Assembly: GCA_026706505.1 (NCBI GenBank)
Contig: JAPOYQ010000344.1
Coordinates: 1 to 5,215 of the forward strand
Origin: Gemmatimonadota bacterium
GTDB lineage: Bacteria; Latescibacterota; UBA2968; UBA8231
Reading direction: 5' to 3'
DNA: 5,215 bases
The translations under genes and the position numbers were made by a program. The notes under the pieces are model-generated. The model had not been told where the DNA came from and ran no database searches. It worked only from the letters and a program-made list of their open reading frames with translations. Of this stretch, positions 1 through 5,215 are shown one piece after another; position 1 is the first letter of the stretch; each line of letters starts with the position of its first letter.

Positions 1-468
1 GATCCGTTGACGGCGGATTGGGCGCGCAGGAGCAACTGTATAGTACGCGTCCGATTCGAGTAGATCGACGTAGTTTCCTCGCGTCAGGTCGTCCAGCGGC
101 AGGGTCTTGCCGGTCAGGAACTCGTAGAGGAACCACAATCTCCGGGCGTACTTACCAGTCGGTTTGGATTGGACGTATTCGAGGAGTTCATCCGCTTCTA
201 TCTTCTGGAACAAGCTGGCGAGAATCGCGAGATTGGTTCCATCGTACTTGAGCGCGAATTCAAGGTGATTGCCCAGTGTCTCCCCAGGCCAGTACTTGAG
301 CGGGTAGATTTCCTCGATGACATCTTCACGGGCGTTGACCCGGTGGATTCCACTGGTAGTCACTTTGGATTGGTGCCAGTTCGGGATGGTATCGAGGTTG
401 TACCGCTCGATCAGCGCGGCATACCCGGCAGGTCTAGATGTCGGTCTCTCTTGGGCGGTTTCAACCAT
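1..468 (-). CDS. Fic-family protein, N-terminal part (runs off left edge)
   Basis: The minus strand is open from an ATG at 468-466 to the window edge, giving 156 codons with no stop. I recognise the N-terminal region that precedes the Fic domain in a group of bacterial Fic (filamentation induced by cAMP) proteins. Examples are GYAALIERYNLD near residue 16, PNWHQSK near 29, PLKYWPGETLG around 55, LEFALKYDGTNL around 68, and PTGKYARRLWFLYEFLTG around residues 100-120. Fic enzymes usually transfer AMP or another nucleotide part to a target protein hydroxyl. The catalytic HPFxxGNGR motif would lie beyond the window, so activity cannot be judged. No (S/T)xxxE(G/N) inhibitory motif occurs in the visible part. 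A GGGGA Shine-Dalgarno (474-478) lies 5 nt before the start and a strong promoter lies upstream. The gene is divergent from the plus-strand operon, so a shared function is not implied. Coding status is very likely; the Fic assignment rests on remembered family sequence. Confidence 0.82.
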   Translation of the reverse strand, partial: MVETAQERPTSRPAGYAALIERYNLDTIPNWHQSKVTTSGIHRVNAREDVIEEIYPLKYWPGETLGNHLEFALKYDGTNLAILASLFQKIEADELLEYVQSKPTGKYARRLWFLYEFLTGKTLPLDDLTRGNYVDLLESDAYYTVAPARPIRRQRI

Positions 469-491
469 GGAATTCCCCACCAAAACGATTA

Positions 492-510
492 TTTAATGAG
501 AATTATTGTT
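492..510. promoter_or_regulatory. Fur-box-like sequence over the Fic promoter -10
   Basis: By eye the 19 bases match the classical Fur consensus GATAATGATAATCATTATC at 13 of 19 positions, and the core AATGAGAATTATT (495-507) matches at 11 of 13. The site covers the -10 and probable start point of the minus-strand promoter, where a bound repressor would block transcription. The region is AT-rich, so a chance match is quite possible, and no regulator gene is in the window. Confidence 0.2.
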
Positions 511-529
511 ACAATATGGGTTATGTCAA
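501..529 (-). promoter_or_regulatory. Sigma70-type promoter of the Fic-family gene
   Basis: On the minus strand a perfect -35 hexamer TTGACA (plus-strand positions 524-529) is followed after 16 nt by AATAAT (502-507), or after 17 nt by ATAATT (501-506). Transcription would start near 495, leaving a short leader of about 27 nt before the ATG at 468. The surrounding 480-560 stretch is much richer in A+T than the flanking genes. This is the best promoter match in the window. Confidence 0.6.
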
Positions 530-612
530 GAAAAATAGTTACGAATAAATCCGTAGTCTGCGTACAGTTTGGATAAAAGCGGCTTATCGCGGGCTATGCA
601 ACCGACACTCGA

Positions 613-632
613 CGATAGCCAGCCGACTATCG
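613..632. repeat. Short inverted repeat, possible operator
   Basis: CGATAG (613-618) and its exact reverse complement CTATCG (627-632) are separated by 8 nt (CCAGCCGA). The repeat ends 9 bases before the TTGACA at 642, a usual place for an activator or repressor site. No run of T follows it, so it is not a typical terminator. A 6-bp arm can also arise by chance. Confidence 0.25.
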
Positions 633-641
633 GGAAAATGC

Positions 642-690
642 TTGACAGAAGGACGGGAGGTCGAGATTGTTGGCTACCTAACGGTACAAT
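642..690 (+). promoter_or_regulatory. Candidate promoter elements of the five-gene operon
   Basis: A perfect TTGACA (642-647) and a good -10-like TACAAT (685-690, 5 of 6 to TATAAT) lie just upstream of the first operon gene. They are 37 nt apart, too far to act as one sigma70 promoter. If TTGACA is used, the best -10 at 17-nt spacing is the weak GATTGT (665-670). If TACAAT is used, no good -35 is at the right distance, which would suit an activator-dependent promoter. The exact promoter is therefore unresolved. Confidence 0.3.
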
Positions 691-703
691 CGTCGGCCCC
701 GTG

Positions 704-710
704 AGAAGGA
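704..710 (+). promoter_or_regulatory. Ribosome binding site of the PhyH-like gene
   Basis: AGAAGGA lies 7 nt before the ATG at 718. It is a strong Shine-Dalgarno match at ideal spacing, and it fixes this start for the first gene of the operon. Confidence 0.75.
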
Positions 711-717
711 AAACAGA

Positions 718-1467
718 ATGACGCAGGAAGAAGCCTGGTACTTCCGCCACAACGGCTTCCACCGCATAGCTCGTCCTCTACCGAGAAAGCTGGTGGCTCG
801 CCTGAACGCGGTCACGGACGAACAAATCGCGACGCTAGCAGAGCCCGTCGTGTGGGAAACCGGCACCACCTCGCGCACGCCCGAGGACGTGCGCCGCCTG
901 TCGAAAATCCTAGCGCGGGATCCAGTGTATCTCGAAGCAGCGACCTATCCGATCATACTCAATGCCCTCGCGGGCGTACTCGGCGACAACATCGAGTTAC
1001 TGACTAACAAGCACAACCACATCATGGTGCGGCCACCCAACTCAGCCCCAGTGCCGTGGCATTCCGGTGAGGAATTGTATGAGCCGACCTTGATCACGGC
1101 GCTTATCTACTTAGAAGAATCGACCATCGACAACGGCTGTGTGCACCTCGTCCCGGGCAGTCACTTGCGGCCCTTTGCAAAGCCGCGCCGCCCCAGAGGC
1201 GACTTCCGGCGCAATCCATTATACCAGCGCTCGCTGCCCGTGCCCATGCCAGCGGGTGGCGTACTGCTATTCAACGACTGCTGCTTCCACGGTGCCGACG
1301 TCAACCGCAGCAATGGCTCGCGGCGCAGCATGACTCTTGGCTATCGCGCGCACGACTCGCACGACGTGTTGAAGGACGATCCAGAAAAAATCCTCGTGCG
1401 TGGAGAGCGGGCCTACACCGGCCATCCCCATCCATTCCCCAACCCGAAGAAAGGGAAGAATCAGTGA
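718..1467 (+). CDS. PhyH-like Fe(II)/2-oxoglutarate oxygenase with H-x-G metal motif
   Basis: The 249-residue product belongs to the phytanoyl-CoA dioxygenase (PhyH) family, cytosolic double-stranded beta-helix enzymes that use Fe(II), O2 and 2-oxoglutarate to oxidise small molecules. Visible family features are the N-terminal EEAWYFRHNGFHRIARPL, NKHNHIMVRPP near residues 98-108, YLEESTIDNGCVHLVPGSHL near 131-150, and a C-terminal FHGADVNRSNGSRRSMTLGY. The distal iron ligand is H191, and R202 (11 residues later, as in human PhyH) fits the 2-oxoglutarate-binding Arg. The proximal motif, usually H-x-D, reads W114-H115-S116-G117-E118-E119, so the carboxylate ligand is replaced by Gly. In the halogenases SyrB2 and WelO5, Ala or Gly at this place frees a site for chloride. 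A halogenase-like reaction is therefore possible; use of E118 as ligand, or loss of activity, are alternatives. Length is normal for the family. The stop overlaps the next start by 4 bp, so the two genes are probably translationally coupled. Confidence 0.88.
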   Translation: MTQEEAWYFRHNGFHRIARPLPRKLVARLNAVTDEQIATLAEPVVWETGTTSRTPEDVRRLSKILARDPVYLEAATYPIILNALAGVLGDNIELLTNKHNHIMVRPPNSAPVPWHSGEELYEPTLITALIYLEESTIDNGCVHLVPGSHLRPFAKPRRPRGDFRRNPLYQRSLPVPMPAGGVLLFNDCCFHGADVNRSNGSRRSMTLGYRAHDSHDVLKDDPEKILVRGERAYTGHPHPFPNPKKGKNQ

Positions 1468-2693
1468 CCACCTGGGAAGAAAACATCCAGCAAGCGAGGG
1501 CCATAGCGCTCGAAATCCTGCAACCGTCCCCATCGCAGTTGGAGCACGGGTTGGCTTTGCACCGCGACGCCATCGTGTGCGAGTCGTACAGTCTCGGACT
1601 GCTCGCGCCGATTGACGGCGAGGCCATGGCGCAGGCCGTGGAAGCGCGGGCCTCGGAGGTCGAGTTGCAGTACCTATCGGAGCAGATGCGAATGACGCGC
1701 TGGGCCTACGACGACGAGCTAAAGGCCGAATATTTGGGGGCTTGGGAGGCGTCCGGGGTGACGTGCGCCTTCCAAAACGCCGGCGAGGAGGGCAATAATC
1801 CCATGCGCATGTTGGGGCGGCTGGCGCACTATACCCATCTGACGGATCGCATGCGCGACCACGTGGCGCGCGCCGCCTTCCCCGCCGACATCGTCGCCGC
1901 AAAAGCCGCTGGACGGCACTGCATCTACCAGACGTGTAACGGCGTACCCCTCCCAGGAGAACAGGCCACGGTTGAGCAGGAACTGCGTTTTATCAGCCAG
2001 TTCTTCGAACTCGGCTGCCGCATGATGCACCTGACCTACAACCGCCGCAATCCGATTGGCGACGGCTGTGCCGAGCCAGCCAACGCCGGTTTGAGCGACT
2101 TTGGCCATGCCGTGATCGCCGAGATGAACAGGGTCGGCGTGATTGCCGACGTGGCCCACTCCGGCTGGCAGACCTGCCTAGACGCGGCCGAGGTGTCGCA
2201 AAAGCCAATCGTCGCCAGCCATTCGGCCTGCGCGGCCTTGAACCACCACCATCGCTGCAAGCCAGACGAAGTGATGCGGGCAATCGCCGACAAGGGCGGA
2301 ACCATAGGCATCACCAACGTACCGGCCTTCGTCGGTGGCAGCGGCTGCATCGACGCCATGCTCGACCACATCGACCACGCAGTGCAGGTCGTCGGCGTCG
2401 ATCACGTGACGATTGGCACAGATCGATCGTACATTAGCTGCCGCGCCCAAGAAGAAAGCGCCAAGGTGCCGGCGCGACCGGGCAGCCGCCCGCGCTGGGA
2501 GGCACTGTGGGAGGTCAACGATCCCGTGCAGCGATCGGAGTGGCGTCAAGAGCGCATGTTCCAGAGCACGGCGTGGACGAACTTCCCGCTGTTCACGGTC
2601 GGAATGGTGCAACGCGGTTATGCCGATGACGACATTCGCAAAATTCTCGGCGGCAACATCCTCAGAGTTGCCCGGGAAGTGTTGGGAGAGTAG
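1464..2693 (+). CDS. M19 (renal/membrane dipeptidase) family protein with altered metal site
   Basis: The 409-residue product has the peptidase M19 fold, a TIM-barrel metallohydrolase of the amidohydrolase superfamily; typical members cleave dipeptides, often with D-residues. Family signatures include ELGCRMMHLTYNRRN (182-196), GLSDFGHAVIAEMNRVGVIADVAH (209-232), PIVASHSAC (248-256), HVTIGTD (314-320) and a C-terminal DDDIRKILGGNILRV. Compared with human renal dipeptidase, H232, H253, R264 and D320 match H198, H219, R230 and D288 with nearly identical spacing. The DGHND motif carrying H20 and D22 reads E40-S-Y42-S-L44. The bridging Glu125 region (YQTCNGVPL, 155-163) has no acidic residue, though E166 lies close by. 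Substrate-binding His152 is Tyr192. Only part of the binuclear zinc site remains, so ordinary dipeptidase activity is doubtful. There is no signal peptide or membrane segment. The GTG start overlaps the upstream TGA and has AAGGG (1451-1455) 8 nt before it. Confidence 0.88.
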   Translation: MTTWEENIQQARAIALEILQPSPSQLEHGLALHRDAIVCESYSLGLLAPIDGEAMAQAVEARASEVELQYLSEQMRMTRWAYDDELKAEYLGAWEASGVTCAFQNAGEEGNNPMRMLGRLAHYTHLTDRMRDHVARAAFPADIVAAKAAGRHCIYQTCNGVPLPGEQATVEQELRFISQFFELGCRMMHLTYNRRNPIGDGCAEPANAGLSDFGHAVIAEMNRVGVIADVAHSGWQTCLDAAEVSQKPIVASHSACAALNHHHRCKPDEVMRAIADKGGTIGITNVPAFVGGSGCIDAMLDHIDHAVQVVGVDHVTIGTDRSYISCRAQEESAKVPARPGSRPRWEALWEVNDPVQRSEWRQERMFQSTAWTNFPLFTVGMVQRGYADDDIRKILGGNILRVAREVLGE

Positions 2694-2734
2694 GAAGCCG
2701 ACACCTAATCCAGACAAAACGCGTGCGAACTCTT

Positions 2735-3352
2735 ATGAGCAACGTCCCCATGCAAATCGACCCCAATGCCATCGATGCACAACCCGAACTGGTCTCGTCC
2801 AGCGAGGTGCTGGCTTCGGGCCAACGGGTTTACCTCCGTCCCCTGCGCGGCGATCAGGCCGCTGAGTTAGGCGCGTATTTCACCGGCCTGTCGCAGGCCA
2901 CCCGCGGGGTGTACGGGCCGCACCCTTTTGACCAAGAGACGGCCGATGGCTTCTGCGCCGCGTTGGACAGCGCCCACACGCTACGCATGCTGGCCTGGGT
3001 CGAGGAGGAGGGTATCGAGCGCATCGTGGCGTATTTCGTCGTCGAACTGGGCGTGCGCGCCGGAGACCGCCGGCGCTACGATGCATTGGGGTTGGCCTTG
3101 TACGACGAAACCGATTGCACCTTGGCCCCTTCCGTGGCCGACGCGTACCAGAGCCAAGGACTGGGCAGTTTGATGATGCAGCATCTGCTCGGACTATTGC
3201 CGCGGCTGGGGCGGCAGCGCATGCTGCTGTGGGGCGGAGTGCGCGCAGACAATCCCCGCGCCGTCCACTTTTATACCAAATTCGGTTTTCGGCGCGTGGG
3301 CGATTTCGAGGCCGGGGGCACTAACAATTACGACATGATCGCAGACTTGTGA
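2735..3352 (+). CDS. GNAT-family N-acetyltransferase
   Basis: The product of about 205 residues is a single-domain GNAT enzyme, which transfers an acetyl group from acetyl-CoA to an amine. From the ATG at 2735, the domain opens with QRVYLRPLRGDQAAEL (about 30-45). The acetyl-CoA pyrophosphate loop is Q139-S-Q-G142-L-G144, fitting (Q/R)xxGxG. Motif B follows as ADNPRAVHFYTKFGFRRVG (about 171-189), with N173 and Y180 as the usual conserved residues. The acceptor substrate cannot be told. The start is uncertain: an in-frame GTG at 2723 and ATGs at 2735 and 2750 are possible and none has a clear Shine-Dalgarno; I chose 2735 as the first ATG. The gap from the M19 gene is about 41 nt. Within a pathway operon, this enzyme could acetylate an amino intermediate or give self-protection, but that is inference. 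Confidence 0.88.
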   Translation: MSNVPMQIDPNAIDAQPELVSSSEVLASGQRVYLRPLRGDQAAELGAYFTGLSQATRGVYGPHPFDQETADGFCAALDSAHTLRMLAWVEEEGIERIVAYFVVELGVRAGDRRRYDALGLALYDETDCTLAPSVADAYQSQGLGSLMMQHLLGLLPRLGRQRMLLWGGVRADNPRAVHFYTKFGFRRVGDFEAGGTNNYDMIADL

Positions 3353-3356
3353 GAAG

Positions 3357-3361
3357 AGGAG
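3357..3361 (+). promoter_or_regulatory. Ribosome binding site that decides the hydrolase start
   Basis: AGGAG lies 5 nt before the ATG at 3367, inside the purine-rich GAGAAGAGGAGAGG that starts in the GNAT stop codon. The open frame could be extended to a GTG at 3349, but that would place this Shine-Dalgarno inside the coding region, so 3367 is the better start. Confidence 0.7.
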
Positions 3362-3366
3362 AGGCA

Positions 3367-4170
3367 ATGGCGACGCTACAACTGAAGGTGCAGTACTTCC
3401 AAGACAGCACACCCACAGAAGTGCCCTGCCGCGAAGAAAATTTCGTCGTTCGGGAACTGGATTTCGCCCTGCCAGTCGAGCAGACGGCGCTAGTGCTAAT
3501 CGACCTGTGGAACGTGCATCACATCGATAGCTGGATCGAGCGCGCCGAGGCCGTGACCAAGGACGTGATTGCACCTCTCATCGGGCGGGCGCGCGAATGC
3601 GGCCTGACCATCGTGCAGGCACCCAGTCCCGGAGTACTGGCCAACTTCCCGGATAAGTACGAAGTGTACCAAGGCTGCACGCCCGAGCCTGAACCGGGGC
3701 CGCCGCCGAGTTGGCCGCCAACTGAGTTCCGCAACCGACAGGGGGCGTATGCCTGTTTCCGGGGGCCGCGCAACCAAGAGCCCGGCATTGATCTTTATTG
3801 GGAGAGTCTTACAGGGCAACTCGATCTTTCGCCCCATATCGCCGTGGAGGAAGGGGATTTTGTCGTGGGCACGGGTCAGCAACTGCACGATTTGTGCCAA
3901 GAGCGCGGCATTCTGCATTTGCTTTTTGCTGGCTTTGCGACCAACTGGTGTATATTGGGCCGCGACTACGGAGTTCGCGCCATGCGCGGGCGGGGCTATA
4001 ACACCATTTTGGTGCGGGACGCCACGGACGGAGTGGAATTTCCCGATACACTAAAGGCGCGGTGGGCCACGGAATTGGCCGTGCGCGAAGTCGAGCAAGT
4101 GCATGGTTTTTCCACCTCGACAGCCGATTTTTACGCCGCTTTGGACTCACAGGAGAGTAAAGCACTATGA
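3367..4170 (+). CDS. Isochorismatase-like cysteine hydrolase
   Basis: The 267-residue product has the isochorismatase/nicotinamidase fold, a group of cytosolic hydrolases acting on amides, ureido compounds or vinyl ethers. The first strand ALVLIDLWNVHH gives the catalytic Asp as D46. The nucleophile is C195 in LLFAGFATNWCILGRDYGVRAM (185-206), which fits the family GvaTnxC signature. The strand after it, NTILVRDATDGVE, is also typical. The catalytic Lys, normally about nine residues before the conserved TxL position ahead of GQQLHDLCQERG, aligns with E162 in VEEGDFVVG. The Asp-Lys-Cys triad thus appears incomplete. A Pro-rich stretch (about 105-118) is probably a loop near the active site. 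The gene follows the GNAT gene by 14 nt and ends in an ATGA overlap with the aminotransferase gene. The substrate is unknown; an amide or carbamoyl compound is a family-based guess. Confidence 0.85.
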   Translation: MATLQLKVQYFQDSTPTEVPCREENFVVRELDFALPVEQTALVLIDLWNVHHIDSWIERAEAVTKDVIAPLIGRARECGLTIVQAPSPGVLANFPDKYEVYQGCTPEPEPGPPPSWPPTEFRNRQGAYACFRGPRNQEPGIDLYWESLTGQLDLSPHIAVEEGDFVVGTGQQLHDLCQERGILHLLFAGFATNWCILGRDYGVRAMRGRGYNTILVRDATDGVEFPDTLKARWATELAVREVEQVHGFSTSTADFYAALDSQESKAL

Positions 4171-5084
4171 GTGAACCAGTCGTCTATCTCAACGATGGCT
4201 TCGTCCCCGCTTCCCAAGCCCATATCAATATCTACGATTTGGGGATCGTGCTGGGGGCCACCCTGACCGAAATGACCCGCACTTTCAGACACGAACCATT
4301 CCGCTTGGAGGAGCACGTGCGGCGGCTTTTGCGGTCGTGCAAATACGCCGGCATTGAACTGGAACTGGACCACGAGGGATTGGTCGAATGCACGCGTGAC
4401 TTGATCCAGACCAATAGCAAGCTCATCGGTCCCGAACAGGATTTAGGAGTCGTCCACTTTGTAACGCCCGGAGAAAACCAGATCTACGCCGGCAGCGCGG
4501 GGAAATCGGTGCGTCTGACGCCCACGTTGTGCATTCACTCCTTTCCGCTGCCCTTTGCCGTGTGGCGCTCCTATTTTGAGCAGGGCGTTCACGCGGTCAC
4601 CCCCTCCATCCGCCACGTGCCGCCCCAATGCGTTGACCCCAAGACCAAAAACCGCTCGCGCTTGCACTATTGGCTGGCCGACAAGCAATCGCAGGCGGTC
4701 GATCCCGCTGCTACCTCGCTGCTGCTCGATTTGGACGGCAACCTCACCGAGTGCTCGGGAGCCAACTTCGTCGTGGTGGAAAACGACACAATTTTTACGC
4801 CCACCAGCCGCAATATCCTAGAAGGGGTGAGTTTGGTGACGCTGCGGGAATTGGCACCCGAGTTGGGGTTGAGCTGGGTCGAGAAGAATTTGCAGCCCTA
4901 CGACGCGGTCAATGCGGACGAGGCTTGGTTGACCAGCACGCCCTATTGTCTGGCACCGTGTACGCGCATCAACAATACGCCCATTGGCGACGGGAAGCCC
5001 GGGCCCCTGTTCGGGCGAGTGATGGAAGCGTGGAGCCAGCGGGTGGGGATGGACATTCTGGAGCAACTTAAAAACGCGGACTAA
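4167..5084 (+). CDS. Class IV (fold-type IV) PLP aminotransferase
   Basis: The 305-residue product belongs to the family of branched-chain aminotransferase, D-amino acid aminotransferase and aminodeoxychorismate lyase. It opens with VYLNDGFVPASQAHINIYDLG, followed by FRLEEHVRRLLRS (45-57) with the phosphate-binding R53. The Schiff-base Lys is K161 in PKTKNRSRLHYWLAD. The Glu contacting the PLP ring nitrogen is E195 in DGNLTECSGANF. ILEGVSLVTLREL (217-229) and LTSTPYCLAP (255-264) follow as expected, so all core residues look present and length is normal. The pocket segment GATLTEMTRTF (30-40) replaces the GxGvFEgiR typical of branched-chain enzymes, so valine/leucine/isoleucine specificity should not be assumed. 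It resembles an unassigned group found in Planctomycetes and similar bacteria. Translation is probably coupled to the hydrolase gene through the ATGA overlap, with AGGAG (4151-4155) 11 nt upstream. It is the last gene of the operon. Confidence 0.9.
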   Translation: MSEPVVYLNDGFVPASQAHINIYDLGIVLGATLTEMTRTFRHEPFRLEEHVRRLLRSCKYAGIELELDHEGLVECTRDLIQTNSKLIGPEQDLGVVHFVTPGENQIYAGSAGKSVRLTPTLCIHSFPLPFAVWRSYFEQGVHAVTPSIRHVPPQCVDPKTKNRSRLHYWLADKQSQAVDPAATSLLLDLDGNLTECSGANFVVVENDTIFTPTSRNILEGVSLVTLRELAPELGLSWVEKNLQPYDAVNADEAWLTSTPYCLAPCTRINNTPIGDGKPGPLFGRVMEAWSQRVGMDILEQLKNAD

Positions 5085-5104
5085 GCGGCGCGGGCGCGAT
5101 GGAA

Positions 5105-5215
5105 TCAGTCCCAATCGACCTTCCGGTAGCGCTTTAGCAGTTGTTGACCTTTTGCGGAGAGCGACTCGTAGGAAGCCTGCGGCATCTCGATATCGTGCGC
5201 GATGGCATACCAGTC
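5105..5215 (-). CDS. C-terminal end of an unidentified protein (runs off right edge)
   Basis: The minus strand is open from the right edge to a TGA at 5107-5105, giving 36 codons. The peptide reads DWYAIAHDIE at its visible start, then SYESLSAKGQQLLKRYR and ends KVDWD. It is charged and probably helical, with ordinary amino acid composition, unlike the Arg/Pro-rich products of shadow frames. It converges on the aminotransferase gene with only 20 bp between the stops. I do not recognise the family. Support is the open frame to the edge, its composition and its neat tail-to-tail position. Confidence 0.55.
   Translation of the reverse strand, partial: DWYAIAHDIEMPQASYESLSAKGQQLLKRYRKVDWD

Larger units (their letters stand above)
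469..717. other. Divergent intergenic region, 249 bp
   Basis: This gap separates the minus-strand Fic gene from the plus-strand operon. It contains no convincing gene: the open frames crossing it are antisense or continue through known genes without family features. The left half is AT-rich and carries the Fic promoter with the Fur-like box. The right half carries a 6-bp inverted repeat (613-632), a TTGACA (642-647), a TACAAT (685-690) and the ribosome binding site of the first operon gene. Confidence 0.7.

Noticed and set aside
169..576. A 135-codon plus-strand open frame at the left end
   Set aside because: It lies opposite the Fic-family reading frame for most of its length. The minus-strand frame has recognisable family sequence, a promoter and a ribosome binding site, while this one has no family features and a low-complexity tail in AT-rich DNA.
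1267..1902. A 211-codon minus-strand open frame
   Set aside because: Its product is very rich in Arg, Pro and Ala, and it runs antisense across the joint of two well-supported genes. This is typical of a shadow frame in GC-rich coding DNA.
2178..2717. A 179-codon minus-strand open frame
   Set aside because: It is antisense to the conserved half of the M19 gene, including its His ligands, and shows no domain signature of its own.
3349..3366. GTG at 3349 as start of the cysteine hydrolase
   Set aside because: It would put the strong AGGAG at 3357-3361 inside the gene. The ATG at 3367 sits at proper spacing after it.
5085..5104. Possible rho-independent terminator between the converging genes
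   Set aside because: The GC-rich CGCGGGCGCG could pair only with a 2-nt loop, and no T run follows on either strand.
1..5215. CRISPR arrays, tRNA genes, insertion sequences or long direct repeats
   Set aside because: No regularly spaced repeats, tRNA-like cloverleaf, transposase or terminal inverted repeats were seen when reading both strands.

Overview
The window reads as a moderately GC-rich bacterial chromosome segment. The signs are short intergenic gaps, Shine-Dalgarno sites, GTG/ATG starts and 4-bp stop/start overlaps. The gene mix (a PhyH-type dioxygenase, an M19 dipeptidase homologue, an isochorismatase-fold hydrolase, a class IV aminotransferase and a Fic protein) recalls uncultured, enzyme-rich lineages such as Poribacteria, Planctomycetes or sponge-associated bacteria. 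That is an impression from protein family style; no rRNA or other marker is present to place the organism.

Layout. On the minus strand, 1-468 is the N-terminal 156 codons of a Fic-family protein that runs off the left edge. Positions 469-717 form an AT-rich divergent intergenic region. It holds a good sigma70-type promoter for the Fic gene, an overlapping Fur-box-like AT-rich sequence, a short perfect inverted repeat, and promoter-like hexamers in front of the plus-strand genes. From 718 to 5084 runs one compact five-gene plus-strand operon: PhyH-like Fe/2OG oxygenase (718-1467), M19 dipeptidase-like protein (1464-2693), GNAT acetyltransferase (2735-3352), isochorismatase-like cysteine hydrolase (3367-4170) and class IV PLP aminotransferase (4167-5084). 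Genes 1/2 and 4/5 overlap by 4 bp (GTGA and ATGA). The other gaps are 41 and 14 nt. The last 111 bases are the C-terminal end of a convergent minus-strand gene that I cannot identify.

How the genes may work together. All five operon products belong to soluble small-molecule enzyme families, with no transporter or regulator among them. Together they look like a pathway that modifies or breaks down an amino-acid-like or amide-containing metabolite. The most striking point is that three of the five keep their fold signatures but lack canonical catalytic residues. The oxygenase has H-S-G where the H-x-D/E iron-ligand motif is expected, which is the pattern seen in non-haem iron halogenases. The M19 protein lacks the H-x-D and apparently the bridging Glu of the zinc site. 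The cysteine hydrolase has Glu at the position of the catalytic Lys. The GNAT and aminotransferase look intact. The substrate and pathway cannot be read from the sequence.
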